From positions 496,001 to 560,000 of the forward strand of contig NZ_UHIL01000001.1 of NCBI RefSeq assembly GCF_900460535.1: a stretch of DNA of 64,000 nucleotides, given 5' to 3'. Shown here piece after piece: positions 27,464 through 37,700 of the stretch (position 1 is its first letter; the number at the start of each line of letters is the position of its first letter). A program made the position numbers and the translations under genes. Below the pieces are notes generated by a model. It was not told where the DNA came from, did not search any database, and saw nothing but the letters and a program-made list of their open reading frames with translations. This stretch comes from Vibrio parahaemolyticus. GTDB lineage: Bacteria; Pseudomonadota; Gammaproteobacteria; Enterobacterales; Vibrionaceae.

Positions 27464-28015
27464 CTAAATGCTTTGCTTGATAAGGCCAATCACCTGTGTA
27501 ATCTCGTCTTGCGTCAATGCGCCTTCTTTTACAAACAGTACTTTGCCTTGTTTGTCTTGTACGATGATCGCAGAGCTTTCTTCTTTTAGCCCCCAAGTGT
27601 TCGCCACCAAACCATTTTCATCCAATACCATTGATGACCAAGGAAACTCTTTTTTACTGTCTTGTGCTGAAGATTTCACAAATGAGCCAGTGCCCCAAAT
27701 CGCATCATCTTGGTTGATGATGGTGGTGGTCTGGTAGCTATCTTCTGGGAATTTAGCGGCGGTAATTGCAGTCATCAGCGGTGCGTTCATTTCTTTTGAA
27801 CTGCTGCGACCAGCAATCGCTTGAATTACGCGGACTTTACCTAACATATGCTGTGTTGCCCAAGGCTGGTAAGCCACACCTTCACCTTGTAAAACAATTT
27901 CACCGTATGCGCCGACTTGTGCAGGTGGAACGGTTTCACCAACCGACAAGTTATGTGCGAAAGCCAAACTTGGAGAAAGAGCAAGCAGTATAGGTAGGAG
28001 AGTCTTAGTTTTCAT
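27464..28015 (-). CDS. ytfJ: YtfJ family periplasmic protein
   Basis: The 183-residue protein has a signal peptide (MKTKTLLPILLALSPSLAFA, cleavage after residue 20). The YtfJ-type thioredoxin-like core is visible: VRVIQAIAGRSSSKEMNAPLM, WSSMVLDENG and SAIIVQDKQGKVLFVKEGAL. The active-site CxxC of thioredoxins is absent, so redox activity is unlikely; function is unknown. It is divergent from ytfK, as in the E. coli ytfJ-ytfK neighbourhood. An earlier in-frame start would place extra residues before the signal peptide and is not favoured. A GGCTCCTGA/TCAGGAGCC hairpin without T tract lies 12 bases after the stop. Confidence 0.85.
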   Translation of the reverse strand: MKTKTLLPILLALSPSLAFAHNLSVGETVPPAQVGAYGEIVLQGEGVAYQPWATQHMLGKVRVIQAIAGRSSSKEMNAPLMTAITAAKFPEDSYQTTTIINQDDAIWGTGSFVKSSAQDSKKEFPWSSMVLDENGLVANTWGLKEESSAIIVQDKQGKVLFVKEGALTQDEITQVIGLIKQSI

Positions 28016-28122
28016 ATTGTTATATTCCATTTGGGTTTGGGAGTTAAGCCAGTATATATCCAGTCCCGGCAAATTTGTAGAATTGTTGATAACATTTATT
28101 TAACGTATGCGGTGGTGTAATG

Positions 28123-28150
28123 TTGCGTTGTAGTTAGAATTTGCTACACT
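28123..28150 (+). promoter_or_regulatory. ytfK promoter
   Basis: TTGCGT (28123-28128) and TACACT (28145-28150) are 16 bp apart, with TG one base before the -10 (extended -10 TGCTACACT). The start codon lies 78 bases downstream, leaving room for a leader of about 70 bases. Confidence 0.55.
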
Positions 28151-28227
28151 GAAGTCCGTCGCAAAATGCGCATTAAGGTTGCAGAGAATAAGCAATCGGG
28201 GTTTTCTCAAAGGAATTGAGGTGAATT

Positions 28228-28428
28228 ATGCTACGTGAGTTTGCTGTATATCGACCACTACAAGTGGCCCGTTTCGTAAAGACGTTGTTTAAAGGGCAAT
28301 TCTTCATTGTTGGGGTGGGAAGTTTCTGCTTTGATAATGGCAAAGTGCTGCTTCCTGATGTGAAAGATCAAAAGCGACTGGCTGTCTTTAAAGAAGTAAA
28401 CCAAGCAATTTCATCATTATCCGCCTAA
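28228..28428 (+). CDS. ytfK: YtfK (DUF1107) small protein, stringent-response modulator
   Basis: The 66-residue product starts MLREFAVYRPLQVARFVKTL and matches E. coli YtfK along its length: PLQVA(R/K)(F/Y)VK, LF(K/R)G, (V)G(S/A)FxFD(N/K)GK(V/I)L(L/I)PxVKD. In E. coli, YtfK binds SpoT and shifts it towards (p)ppGpp synthesis during phosphate or fatty-acid starvation. A strong GAGGTG ribosome-binding site precedes the ATG. It stands alone and ends at a bidirectional terminator. Function in Vibrio is inferred by orthology. Confidence 0.87.
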   Translation: MLREFAVYRPLQVARFVKTLFKGQFFIVGVGSFCFDNGKVLLPDVKDQKRLAVFKEVNQAISSLSA

Positions 28429-28467
28429 ATCATTTATGGCGTGTTAACCCAAAAAGCGAAAGATTAA

Positions 28468-28491
28468 AAAGAGCGACCTTGGTCGCTCTTT
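28468..28491. terminator. bidirectional terminator between ytfK and msrA
   Basis: AAAGAGCGAC (28468-28477), loop CTTG, GTCGCTCTTT (28482-28491). An A run precedes and a T-rich stretch follows, suited to both convergent genes. Confidence 0.88.
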
Positions 28492-28511
28492 CTCGTTTCA
28501 GTGCAGTTTGA

Positions 28512-29150
28512 TTAGCCTTGCAAGCTTGGTGGGAAGCAAACACCTGTGCCGCCTATGCCACAGTAGCCATCCGGATTCTTTGCAAGATACTGTTGATGGT
28601 AGGTTTCTGCAAAATAGTAAGGCCCTGCTGGGACGATCTCAGTAGTAATCGTTGAGCGAAGCTCAGCTTCTAATGCTTGTTGATACTGAAGCTTTGATTT
28701 TTCAGCAATTTCTTGCTGCTCTTGAGAGTACGTGTAAATCGCAGATCGATATTGTGTGCCGAGATCGTTACCTTGGCGCATGCCTTGAGTCGGGTCGTGT
28801 TTTTCCCAAAATACCGCAAGGAGTTGTGCTAGTGAGATAACACGCTCATCAAACACGACTCTCACAACCTCAGTATGACCGGTTTTACCCGTACACACTT
28901 CTTCGTAGGTTGGATTTGGTGTAAACCCACCCGCATAGCCCACAGATGTCGAAACCACGCCATCCAATTGCCAAAAGAGACGCTCGGCGCCCCAAAAGCA
29001 CCCCATGCCTAACAAAATCTGTTGCTGATGATGGGCTAATGGTGCTGTTAGACTCGATTGATTTACAAAATGACAATCTTCAATCTGCATTGGTTGTTCT
29101 CTACCAGGCAGGGCATCTTCTATACTGATTAATGTCTGTTTGTTGAGCAT
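28512..29150 (-). CDS. msrA: Peptide methionine (S)-S-oxide reductase MsrA
   Basis: The 212-residue enzyme repairs the S-epimer of methionine sulfoxide. The catalytic motif [12 protein letters not shown] has Cys51. The [19 protein letters not shown] and [11 protein letters not shown] segments complete the active site, and two C-terminal cysteines (197 and 205, in [11 protein letters not shown]) serve as recycling cysteines. The roughly 40-residue N-terminal extension is as in E. coli MsrA. It lies divergent to tamA, an order conserved in E. coli. Confidence 0.96.
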   Translation of the reverse strand: MLNKQTLISIEDALPGREQPMQIEDCHFVNQSSLTAPLAHHQQQILLGMGCFWGAERLFWQLDGVVSTSVGYAGGFTPNPTYEEVCTGKTGHTEVVRVVFDERVISLAQLLAVFWEKHDPTQGMRQGNDLGTQYRSAIYTYSQEQQEIAEKSKLQYQQALEAELRSTITTEIVPAGPYYFAETYHQQYLAKNPDGYCGIGGTGVCFPPSLQG

Positions 29151-29317
29151 GGTATTTGTCCTTTAATACGTGTCTTAAATTTGCGAACTTTTTCATTTCG
29201 TCTGTATCTGATGTTGTTATGACATAGACCGCGGTAAACCTATTAATATTACAGACTTAGCCTTTAATTGGCGTTATCATTATTTACGTTTATTTAACCT
29301 CATTCAGCTAAAAAAGC

Positions 29318-31030
29318 ATGATAAAAAAAGCTCTCCCCATCATTGTTGGCTTGTTGGTTGTTTCTCAGAGCGCGTATGCCGATGTTTCTTTAAAGCTTAA
29401 AGGCATCGATGGCGCACTGGAAGATAACGTGAAAGCGTACCTGTCTTCGATTCCAGAGAAGGATTACTCCACTTCGCTGCGCTTTCAGGCGCGATTGGAT
29501 CAAAGTATCACCGAAGCGCTGAATGCGCTTGGCTATTATCATGCAAAAATTTCATACTCTATTTCCGAAGGGAATGACGAGCTGATCGTTAACATCCACA
29601 AAGGTTTACCAGTTAAGATCAAAGTAATGGATGTCGTGATCAGCGGTGAAGCGAAAGAGGATGAAGAATTCGCGAATCTCATCGCCAAATCGCCTTTAAA
29701 AGTTGGGCGGATTTTAAATCAGGGTGAGTATGACAGCCTTAAATCAGGGATTCGTAACCTGGCTTTGCAACGTGGTTACTTCAATGGTGACTTTAAGCTC
29801 AACAAGCTGGAAGTGATCCCTGAATTGAATGAAGCCAATGTGCGTTTGCACTACGACAGCGGTATTCGCTATCACTTTGGTCCGGTAGAAATTACGGGAA
29901 GCCAGATCTGGGAAAACCGTGTTGAGTCGATGCGACCTTTTGAAATTGGTGAACCTTACCTTGTCTCTGATGTGGGTGAATACAACCAAAACCTCTCTAA
30001 CACGGATTGGTTCTCCTCCGTGTTTGTTGAGCCTGACTTAAGTAAGCTTGAAGATGGGCGCGAGCTGCCGATTAAAGTCTCGTTAGCGCCTGCTGCGAAA
30101 AACCAAATTGAAACCGGTATTGGTTACTCCACCGATACGGGTGTGCGCGGCACTTTAAAATGGAAAAAACCATGGGTAAGTGCACGCGGTCATAGCTTTA
30201 ATACGGCGCTTTCTCTCTCCAAACCAGAACAAACCATCACCGCCGGCTACAAAATTCCATTAGACGACGTCTTACGTGAATACTATCAATTGCAATTTGG
30301 TCTGAAGCATTTGGACAACCGTGATACTGAGAGTTTGGAATCAAACCTTGCGGTAGAAAGACACTGGTTAACCGACGGTGGTTGGCACAAAACCGTGTAC
30401 GTTCGTCACTTGTACGAAAACTTCTCGCAAGGTTTGCAAGATGATGGCGTGCAGTTTGTGCTTCCTGGCGCAACCTTTTCGCGTACTCGTGTCCGTGGTG
30501 GCAGTATGCCAATGTGGGGCGATAAGCAAAGCGTAACGGTTGAATACGGCGATCCGGCGCTACTGTCTGAAACGCGAGTATTGCGTTTGCTTGGGCGATC
30601 TTCGTGGATTCGAGGCATCGGCGAAAACCATCGTGGTTTGTTCCGTCTCGAAGGGGGGGCTAATATCACGGAGGAATTTGAAAAGCTTTCGCCATCGTTG
30701 CGTTTCTTTGCTGGTGGTGACAACAACATCCGTGGTTATGGCTATGAATCCATCTCACCTGTCGATGAAAGTGGCGCATTAACGGGTGCGAAATACATCT
30801 TAAGCAGCACCTTAGAGTATCAATATCGTGTTTACGGCAACTGGTGGGCCGCAACGTTCTACGATATTGGTGATGCGTTTAATGACACACCTGAATGGAA
30901 ATCTGGTGCCGGGGTTGGTATTCGATGGGCTTCACCTGTGGGACCGGTAAGCTTCGACTTTGCGTGGGGGCTGGATGAAAAGCCAAACAACGAATTCCGC
31001 ATCCACTTCTCTTTGGGGCCTGAGCTATGA
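29318..31030 (+). CDS. tamA: Translocation and assembly module outer-membrane subunit TamA
   Basis: The 570-residue Omp85-family protein has a signal peptide (cleavage near QSAYA/DV, residue 21-22). POTRA domains cover about residues 22-265 (ALNALGYYHAKISYS; SGIRNLALQRGYFNG), and a 16-strand beta barrel follows, with the Omp85 motif FFAGGDNNIRGYGYESISP and a C-terminal aromatic-rich strand. With TamB it helps insert autotransporters and other proteins, and move lipids, into the outer membrane. The stop overlaps the tamB start by four bases (ATGA). Confidence 0.95.
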   Translation: MIKKALPIIVGLLVVSQSAYADVSLKLKGIDGALEDNVKAYLSSIPEKDYSTSLRFQARLDQSITEALNALGYYHAKISYSISEGNDELIVNIHKGLPVKIKVMDVVISGEAKEDEEFANLIAKSPLKVGRILNQGEYDSLKSGIRNLALQRGYFNGDFKLNKLEVIPELNEANVRLHYDSGIRYHFGPVEITGSQIWENRVESMRPFEIGEPYLVSDVGEYNQNLSNTDWFSSVFVEPDLSKLEDGRELPIKVSLAPAAKNQIETGIGYSTDTGVRGTLKWKKPWVSARGHSFNTALSLSKPEQTITAGYKIPLDDVLREYYQLQFGLKHLDNRDTESLESNLAVERHWLTDGGWHKTVYVRHLYENFSQGLQDDGVQFVLPGATFSRTRVRGGSMPMWGDKQSVTVEYGDPALLSETRVLRLLGRSSWIRGIGENHRGLFRLEGGANITEEFEKLSPSLRFFAGGDNNIRGYGYESISPVDESGALTGAKYILSSTLEYQYRVYGNWWAATFYDIGDAFNDTPEWKSGAGVGIRWASPVGPVSFDFAWGLDEKPNNEFRIHFSLGPEL

Positions 31031-34000
31031 TCAAAAAGATGTTTAAGTGGACCAAGTGGTTATCACTAAGTTTGATTGGTCTGCTGTTGTTAATCACTAT
31101 TTTTGTCGCAACGGTACTGTTTACCCATCCAGGGTTGAAGCTGGCGATTTGGGGCGCAGAGAAAGCCTTACCTCAACTCAAAGTCGAGAGCATTCAAGGT
31201 TCGCTATTCCCTCGTTTTGCACTGCAAAATGTCAGTTTTGTTGATGAGTCTTTACATATTGATGCGAAAGTTGAGCGCCTTGCGTTGGCGATTAACTTCC
31301 GCTGTTTCTTTGACCCAAAAGTGTGTGTTGATGAACTGGCGCTGCAAGGTGTTAACTTCCAAATGCCAGAATTGCCACCTGCCAGTGAAGAGCCTGAAGA
31401 AGAAACACCACCGCTACGTTCTATCAGCACGCCAGTGCCAATTTTTGTCAATAAAGTCAGCTTTAATGACATCAACGTCAATGTGTTAGGCAATCAGATT
31501 GATTGGCAAACGTTCTCGACCGCTTTGTCGATGCAGGGCGATCGTTTGGTGATCGCACCAACTGCGTTAAAAGACATCAATGTTGCGCTCGCACCAAGTG
31601 AAGCTGAAGCGGCTGTCGAGGAGCCGAAAGAAGCTGACGCTACGCCGCAAGATATTGTGTTACCAGAAGTATGGATTCCGCTGACGGTAGAAGCGCGCCG
31701 TCTGGATATTCACAATTTTAAACTGGCAGGTGAAACGCCAGTGATCGTCAATCATCTTGGTTTGGTTGCAAGAGCGGGTGGTGAGCGTGTTGATGTCAAA
31801 ACGTTAGAGATCGACATGCCAGAAGTGGAAGGCAAGTTAAGCACACAAGTGACTCTTTCTGCTGATTACCCAATCAAAGCGCAATTGGACGCGTTAGTGA
31901 AGCAAGCGGATGCGAAGGGACAAAAACTGTCGCTTTCGGCTTCTGGCTCGGTTGGGGATTTATCGTTAAATGCTACGCTTTCTGAGCTTGTACAAGCGGA
32001 GATCAAAGGTGACATCCAACCGCTTAAAACGCAGTTGCCGTTTGATGTTTCGATCAAAAATGTTCAAGCGCAATGGCCGCTATTTGGGCAAAGTGATTAT
32101 CAGGTTTCTGTACCAAGTTTGGCGGCAAAAGGTTCACTTGATGGTTACGAAGTCGCATTAGAAACCAAAGCGTCAGGCAAAGACATTCCTGCCGTTGATG
32201 TTGCGCTGAACGGCAAAGGTACGCTGGAGCAAATCGATCTCGAAAGCCTTGTAGTGAAAACTTTGGGGGGCGAACTTTCTGGGAAAGTTATGGCGAATTG
32301 GGCGGCGCCAATCAACTGGCAAGCCGACCTGAACCTAAAGAACATTCAACCAGGATTGCAGTGGAAAGAAGCAGAAGGGGATATCAGCGGTAGCCTCTCG
32401 ACGTCGGGATCGTTAACGGAACAAGGTGGTTGGCAAGTCAGTTTGCCTAAGTTAGACATCGACGGCATTTTACGAGGTTATCCATTGAATGTCGAAGGGC
32501 AACTTGAAGCGTCTGATAAGAATGGCAAAGGTGAAGACATCCAACTAACCACTCAAGGTTTAGCGCTTTCTCATGGCCCGAACCAACTGAGTGCGAAGGG
32601 CAAGATCGACAAACAAATCTTGATGGATGTTGAGGTTAACTTCCCTGACTTTGCGAAAAGTGTTCCGGATCTTGCGGGTAAGATGCAAGGTAAAGTAGCG
32701 CTACGTGGTAGTTTGAAAGAGCCTGACATCAATCTTGATCTCGCTTTAAATCAGATCAACTGGCAGCAACAGGCGAATGTAGAAACGATCACCTTAAAGG
32801 GCGATGTGACGCCTCTGCCAGCACCAAAAGCGAACTTAAGTCTTATTGCGAATAACATTACCTACGACGACATTAAAGTTGATAGCGCGGATCTTGAAGT
32901 CTCTGGAGATGAAAAACTGCATCAACTGACGCTTGATGTGGTGTCAGATCTGGTTTCGACCAGTTTGGAAATCGAAGGGACGTTTAAGCAGAAGCCAGAA
33001 ATGATTTGGGATGGGGCGCTGCGCCGCTTGACGCTGAGCTCGCAACAAGGTCCTTGGTCACTGCAAAAATCGACTGCGGTGAAGGTCAATATCGACAAAC
33101 AGATCGCGAATGTTCAAGCCCATTGTTGGTTGCAAGCGAAGTCGAGTGTGTGTCTAACCGAAGATATTAGTGTCGGTAAGAGTGGCCAAGCGAAGTTAGC
33201 GATCAATGATTTTAATTTCGACCAAATTAAACAATTCCTGCCGCCAGAAACCAAGCTGCAAGGTTCAGTTAATGCACAGGCTTTTGCTAAATGGGCTCCA
33301 GAGAAAAAGCCTGAAGTTACCTTGAGTGTCAACATGCCAAAAGGTCAAGTTGAACAAGCACTAGAGCAGCCAATTAAAGTGGGCTGGGACAGCTTCAGCT
33401 TTAAAGCGGCATTAGCGAAAGACAAGCTTGATGCTGAGTGGTTATTTGATGTGAAAGATAACGGTGACTTGTCTGGTAAGGTTTCTTTACTGAATGTCTC
33501 ATCTGAGAAGCCAACTATTGACGGTAAGGTTGCGCTTTCTACGTTCCACTTGGACTTCTTGGCTCCGTTGATCGGGGAATACAGCTTGTTCAAGGCGAAT
33601 ATGAATACTGATTTGGCCTTGTCTGGTGATGTAATGCATCCAAAAGTGAATGGTCAGTTCCTTATCGATCAAATGAAACTGCAAGGCGAAGTGACGCCAA
33701 TCGACATCAACTCCGGACAAGTCGTGATCAACTTTAAAGGTCACCAAGCGGATTTGGATGCTGGGATCATTACGCCTGACGGTAAGCTAGAAATCACCGG
33801 TGATGCTGACTGGCGTGACCTGCAAGACTGGCGAACTCGCGCCCGCGTGTTTGCAAAAGAGCTGAAAGTTGATATGCCGCCGATGGTCAAAATCAAAGTT
33901 GAGCCGGACATGACCATCGATGTCACACCGCAGTTGGCGAAGGTGGAAGGTAACATCAATCTGCCATGGGGGCGTATCGTCATTGAGGAACTGCCACCAA

Positions 34001-34788
34001 GTGCGGTTGGTGTTTCGAGTGATACCGTGATTTTGAACAAGGACTTACAGCCAGTTGATGAAGTGGCGGCTATGCCATTCAACGTCGAAACGGACATCAA
34101 CATCAAGATTGGTGATGACTTCCAACTTGCGGCGTTTGGCTTGAAGGGCGGCTTGAAAGGTAGCCTTAACGTGACACAAAAAGACAAAGGACCATTCATC
34201 GTTGGTGAGGTAAACATCGTTGACGGTTCTTACCGTTCATTTGGTCAAGATTTGGTGATCGAAGAAGGTAAGATCTTAATGAACGGTCCAGCGGATCAAC
34301 CGTACGTATCGATCAAAGCGATTCGTAACCCTGACAATACTCAAGACGATGTGATCGCAGGTGTGCGTGTGACTGGCCCTGCTTCCGATCCGAGTGTGGA
34401 AATTTTCTCGGAGCCTGCGATGCCACAAGCCAACGCGTTGTCTTACCTGCTTCGTGGTCAAGATATTGATGGTGAGTCGGGTGGTAACGCGATGACGACT
34501 ACATTGATTGGTCTGAGTTTGGCGAAAAGCGGTCGTGTTGTTGGAGAAATCGGTGAAGCCTTTGGCGTACAAGATTTACAGCTTGATACGGCAGGCTCGG
34601 GTGATGACTCTCAAGTGACGGTGAGTGGTTACATTTTGCCAGGTCTACAGGTTAAGTATGGTGTTGGCATCTTCAACTCGCTGGGTGAGTTCACGGTGCG
34701 TTACCGATTGATGCAAGACTTATATTTAGAGGCGGTATCTGGTGTAGATAGCGCAGTTGACCTACTCTATCAATTTGAATTTGATTAG
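31027..34788 (+). CDS. tamB: Translocation and assembly module inner-membrane subunit TamB
   Basis: The 1253-residue AsmA-like protein has an N-terminal signal anchor (about residues 11-35, WLSLSLIGLLLLITIFVAT). A long run of beta-rich repeats forms the hydrophobic groove spanning the periplasm. The conserved TamB (DUF490) domain occupies roughly the last 330 residues (MNGPADQPYVSIKA; SLAKSGRVVGEIGEAFGVQD; LSYLLRG). A Pro/Glu-rich stretch (residues about 118-130) interrupts the N-terminal part. It is translationally coupled to tamA and followed by ytfP, the E. coli order. Confidence 0.95.
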   Translation: MIKKMFKWTKWLSLSLIGLLLLITIFVATVLFTHPGLKLAIWGAEKALPQLKVESIQGSLFPRFALQNVSFVDESLHIDAKVERLALAINFRCFFDPKVCVDELALQGVNFQMPELPPASEEPEEETPPLRSISTPVPIFVNKVSFNDINVNVLGNQIDWQTFSTALSMQGDRLVIAPTALKDINVALAPSEAEAAVEEPKEADATPQDIVLPEVWIPLTVEARRLDIHNFKLAGETPVIVNHLGLVARAGGERVDVKTLEIDMPEVEGKLSTQVTLSADYPIKAQLDALVKQADAKGQKLSLSASGSVGDLSLNATLSELVQAEIKGDIQPLKTQLPFDVSIKNVQAQWPLFGQSDYQVSVPSLAAKGSLDGYEVALETKASGKDIPAVDVALNGKGTLEQIDLESLVVKTLGGELSGKVMANWAAPINWQADLNLKNIQPGLQWKEAEGDISGSLSTSGSLTEQGGWQVSLPKLDIDGILRGYPLNVEGQLEASDKNGKGEDIQLTTQGLALSHGPNQLSAKGKIDKQILMDVEVNFPDFAKSVPDLAGKMQGKVALRGSLKEPDINLDLALNQINWQQQANVETITLKGDVTPLPAPKANLSLIANNITYDDIKVDSADLEVSGDEKLHQLTLDVVSDLVSTSLEIEGTFKQKPEMIWDGALRRLTLSSQQGPWSLQKSTAVKVNIDKQIANVQAHCWLQAKSSVCLTEDISVGKSGQAKLAINDFNFDQIKQFLPPETKLQGSVNAQAFAKWAPEKKPEVTLSVNMPKGQVEQALEQPIKVGWDSFSFKAALAKDKLDAEWLFDVKDNGDLSGKVSLLNVSSEKPTIDGKVALSTFHLDFLAPLIGEYSLFKANMNTDLALSGDVMHPKVNGQFLIDQMKLQGEVTPIDINSGQVVINFKGHQADLDAGIITPDGKLEITGDADWRDLQDWRTRARVFAKELKVDMPPMVKIKVEPDMTIDVTPQLAKVEGNINLPWGRIVIEELPPSAVGVSSDTVILNKDLQPVDEVAAMPFNVETDINIKIGDDFQLAAFGLKGGLKGSLNVTQKDKGPFIVGEVNIVDGSYRSFGQDLVIEEGKILMNGPADQPYVSIKAIRNPDNTQDDVIAGVRVTGPASDPSVEIFSEPAMPQANALSYLLRGQDIDGESGGNAMTTTLIGLSLAKSGRVVGEIGEAFGVQDLQLDTAGSGDDSQVTVSGYILPGLQVKYGVGIFNSLGEFTVRYRLMQDLYLEAVSGVDSAVDLLYQFEFD

Positions 34789-34832
34789 GGCACACGTCCT
34801 AACCACACAGAACTCATAGCTAAGGAGTGGTT

Positions 34833-35180
34833 ATGCAGCATTTGATTTTTGTCTACGGGACGTTACGTAAGGGAGAGTACAACCATCATTATTTGAGCTC
34901 GGCTCAATTTCTTGGTTTACATGAAACGGACGCCCAATTTTCGCTCTACGATGTAGGTTCGTACCCAGCGCTGTCAGAAGGGCAGCGCTCAATCCAAGGC
35001 GAAGTTTATCTGATTGATGATGATACTTTGGTGGCGCTCGATAAGCTTGAAGACGTACCGGTCGAATATCGCAGAGAGAGCATTGCAACGCCATTTGGCC
35101 AAGCGTGGATTTACTTGTATCAAGACACGGAGCAGCTTACGGAAGAGATAGCGTCTGGTGATTGGTGTCAAAGGGTGTGA
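34833..35180 (+). CDS. ytfP: Gamma-glutamylcyclotransferase-like protein YtfP
   Basis: The 115-residue protein has the family N-terminal motif HLIFVYGTLRKGEYNHHYL and the substrate-loop segment DDDTLVALDKLEDVP, where an acidic residue acts in related cyclotransferases. E. coli YtfP has this fold, but its substrate is uncertain. AAGGAG sits five bases from the ATG, so an in-frame GTG two codons earlier is rejected. It follows tamB by 44 bases and probably shares its transcript. Confidence 0.9.
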   Translation: MQHLIFVYGTLRKGEYNHHYLSSAQFLGLHETDAQFSLYDVGSYPALSEGQRSIQGEVYLIDDDTLVALDKLEDVPVEYRRESIATPFGQAWIYLYQDTEQLTEEIASGDWCQRV

Positions 35181-35276
35181 ACTATACTTAAGTAACCATC
35201 GTAAGAACGTTGTCGAGATTTAAAAACGTTTCTAAACACGTTAGAAAACGACAAGTCAGAAAAGTAAGGAGTGATG

Positions 35277-35639
35277 ATGAGAGTGTTAATAATTGGCGCG
35301 ATGATGATGCTTCTGTCTGCTTGTGCGCAAACCACCTTACCAGCTTCAACCAGTGTGACTGATTGGCAAGCGTTCGGGAAACAGTCTGCCTTAGATGGAT
35401 TACGAGAGTTGTCACAAGAGCGGATAGCTAAGTTGGATGGTACTAACCACGCAACGCCAGAACTGATCATGGCCTACCAAAACGGTTATCAAGAAGGTAA
35501 GCAAGAGTATTGTGAGCAAAGTGCCTATATGCTGGGTGTGGTTGGACGACCGTATTTCGGAATCTGCGATGACGTTGACCCGTTCTTCCAACACGATTAT
35601 GACGCTGGTCGTATGTCCTCCGCAGGAGCTCCTATCTAA
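35277..35639 (+). CDS. DUF2799 family lipoprotein
   Basis: The 120-residue protein has a lipoprotein signal peptide with lipobox LLSAC (Cys16), followed by AQTTLPASTS. Residue +2 is Ala, so the lipoprotein is expected to go to the outer membrane. The mature part has the DUF2799 pattern DWQAFGKQSALDGL, YQNGYQEGKQEYCEQSAYMLG and DPFFQHDYDAGR. Function is unknown. AAGGAG lies five bases before the chosen ATG, the third of three successive start triplets. It is alone between ytfP and ppa (convergent). Confidence 0.78.
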   Translation: MRVLIIGAMMMLLSACAQTTLPASTSVTDWQAFGKQSALDGLRELSQERIAKLDGTNHATPELIMAYQNGYQEGKQEYCEQSAYMLGVVGRPYFGICDDVDPFFQHDYDAGRMSSAGAPI

Positions 35640-35663
35640 GGCAAGCGTTTAGGTTAGAAAGCC

Positions 35664-35690
35664 AAAGAGCTGCACTTTGCAGCTCTTTTT
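35664..35690. terminator. terminator after the lipoprotein gene, shared with ppa
   Basis: AAAGAGCTGCA (35664-35674), loop CTT, TGCAGCTCTTT (35678-35688), with T continuing to 35690. The gene downstream, ppa, is convergent and ends 24 bases away, so the hairpin may serve both. Confidence 0.88.
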
Positions 35691-35713
35691 GTATTCGGGG
35701 TTGGCGTTTACGC

Positions 35714-36244
35714 TTATTTGTTTTGCGCACGCTCGTAAGATTGTAGAATCTCTGCTTTTGCCGCTTCTACATCTGCCCAGCCATCGACTTTCACCCATTT
35801 TCCTGATTCCAACTCTTTGTAGCGCTCAAAGAAATGCGTGATTTGCGCTTTTAGCAACTCAGGAATGTCGCCCACATCTTGAATGTGTTCATACTCTTTA
35901 GAGATTTTAGAGTGCGGTACGGCAACGACTTTGGCATCTTCGCCCGATTCATCCGTCATCTTCAAAACGCCAACAGGTCGGCAGCGAATAACAGAACCTG
36001 GCATGAGTGGGTATGGCGTTGGGACAAGGACATCTACTGGATCACCATCAAGCGAAAGAGTGTTGTTCACGTAACCGTAGTTACATGGGTAAAACATTGG
36101 CGCAGACATGAAACGGTCGACAAATACAGCACCAGAGTCTTTATCTACTTCGTATTTGATAGGGTCTGCATTGGCAGGGATTTCGATAACGACGTAAATA
36201 TCTTCAGGTAGCGATTTACCTGCTGGTACATGGTTTAGGCTCAT
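35714..36244 (-). CDS. ppa: Inorganic pyrophosphatase
   Basis: The 176-residue enzyme hydrolyses pyrophosphate and drives biosynthetic reactions forward. It starts [20 protein letters not shown]. The active-site signature DGDPVDVLV with its three metal-binding Asp residues is present, as are [15 protein letters not shown] and the KWVKVDGW segment. The chosen ATG has AAGGAA upstream and aligns with the E. coli start; six residues further upstream are not used. Family I, length 176, same as E. coli. Confidence 0.97.
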   Translation of the reverse strand: MSLNHVPAGKSLPEDIYVVIEIPANADPIKYEVDKDSGAVFVDRFMSAPMFYPCNYGYVNNTLSLDGDPVDVLVPTPYPLMPGSVIRCRPVGVLKMTDESGEDAKVVAVPHSKISKEYEHIQDVGDIPELLKAQITHFFERYKELESGKWVKVDGWADVEAAKAEILQSYERAQNK

Positions 36245-36324
36245 TTGAATATTCCTTTTCATTGAGGATGAGTAGCCAGAAGATCGCCCTCATCTATGAT
36301 TAATTCGCATTTCACTTTAGCGAC

Positions 36325-36355
36325 AAAAACGCGGCAGGTAAACACCTGCCGCGTT
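36325..36355 (-). terminator. fbp terminator
   Basis: On the minus strand AACGCGGCAGGT, loop GTTT and ACCTGCCGCGTT are followed by a T run (A run at 36325-36329 on plus). It is a 12-pair GC-rich stem 17 bases after the fbp stop and before ppa. Confidence 0.9.
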
Positions 36356-36371
36356 GGACAAAGGTCTGAGA

Positions 36372-37700
<1,329 letters not shown>

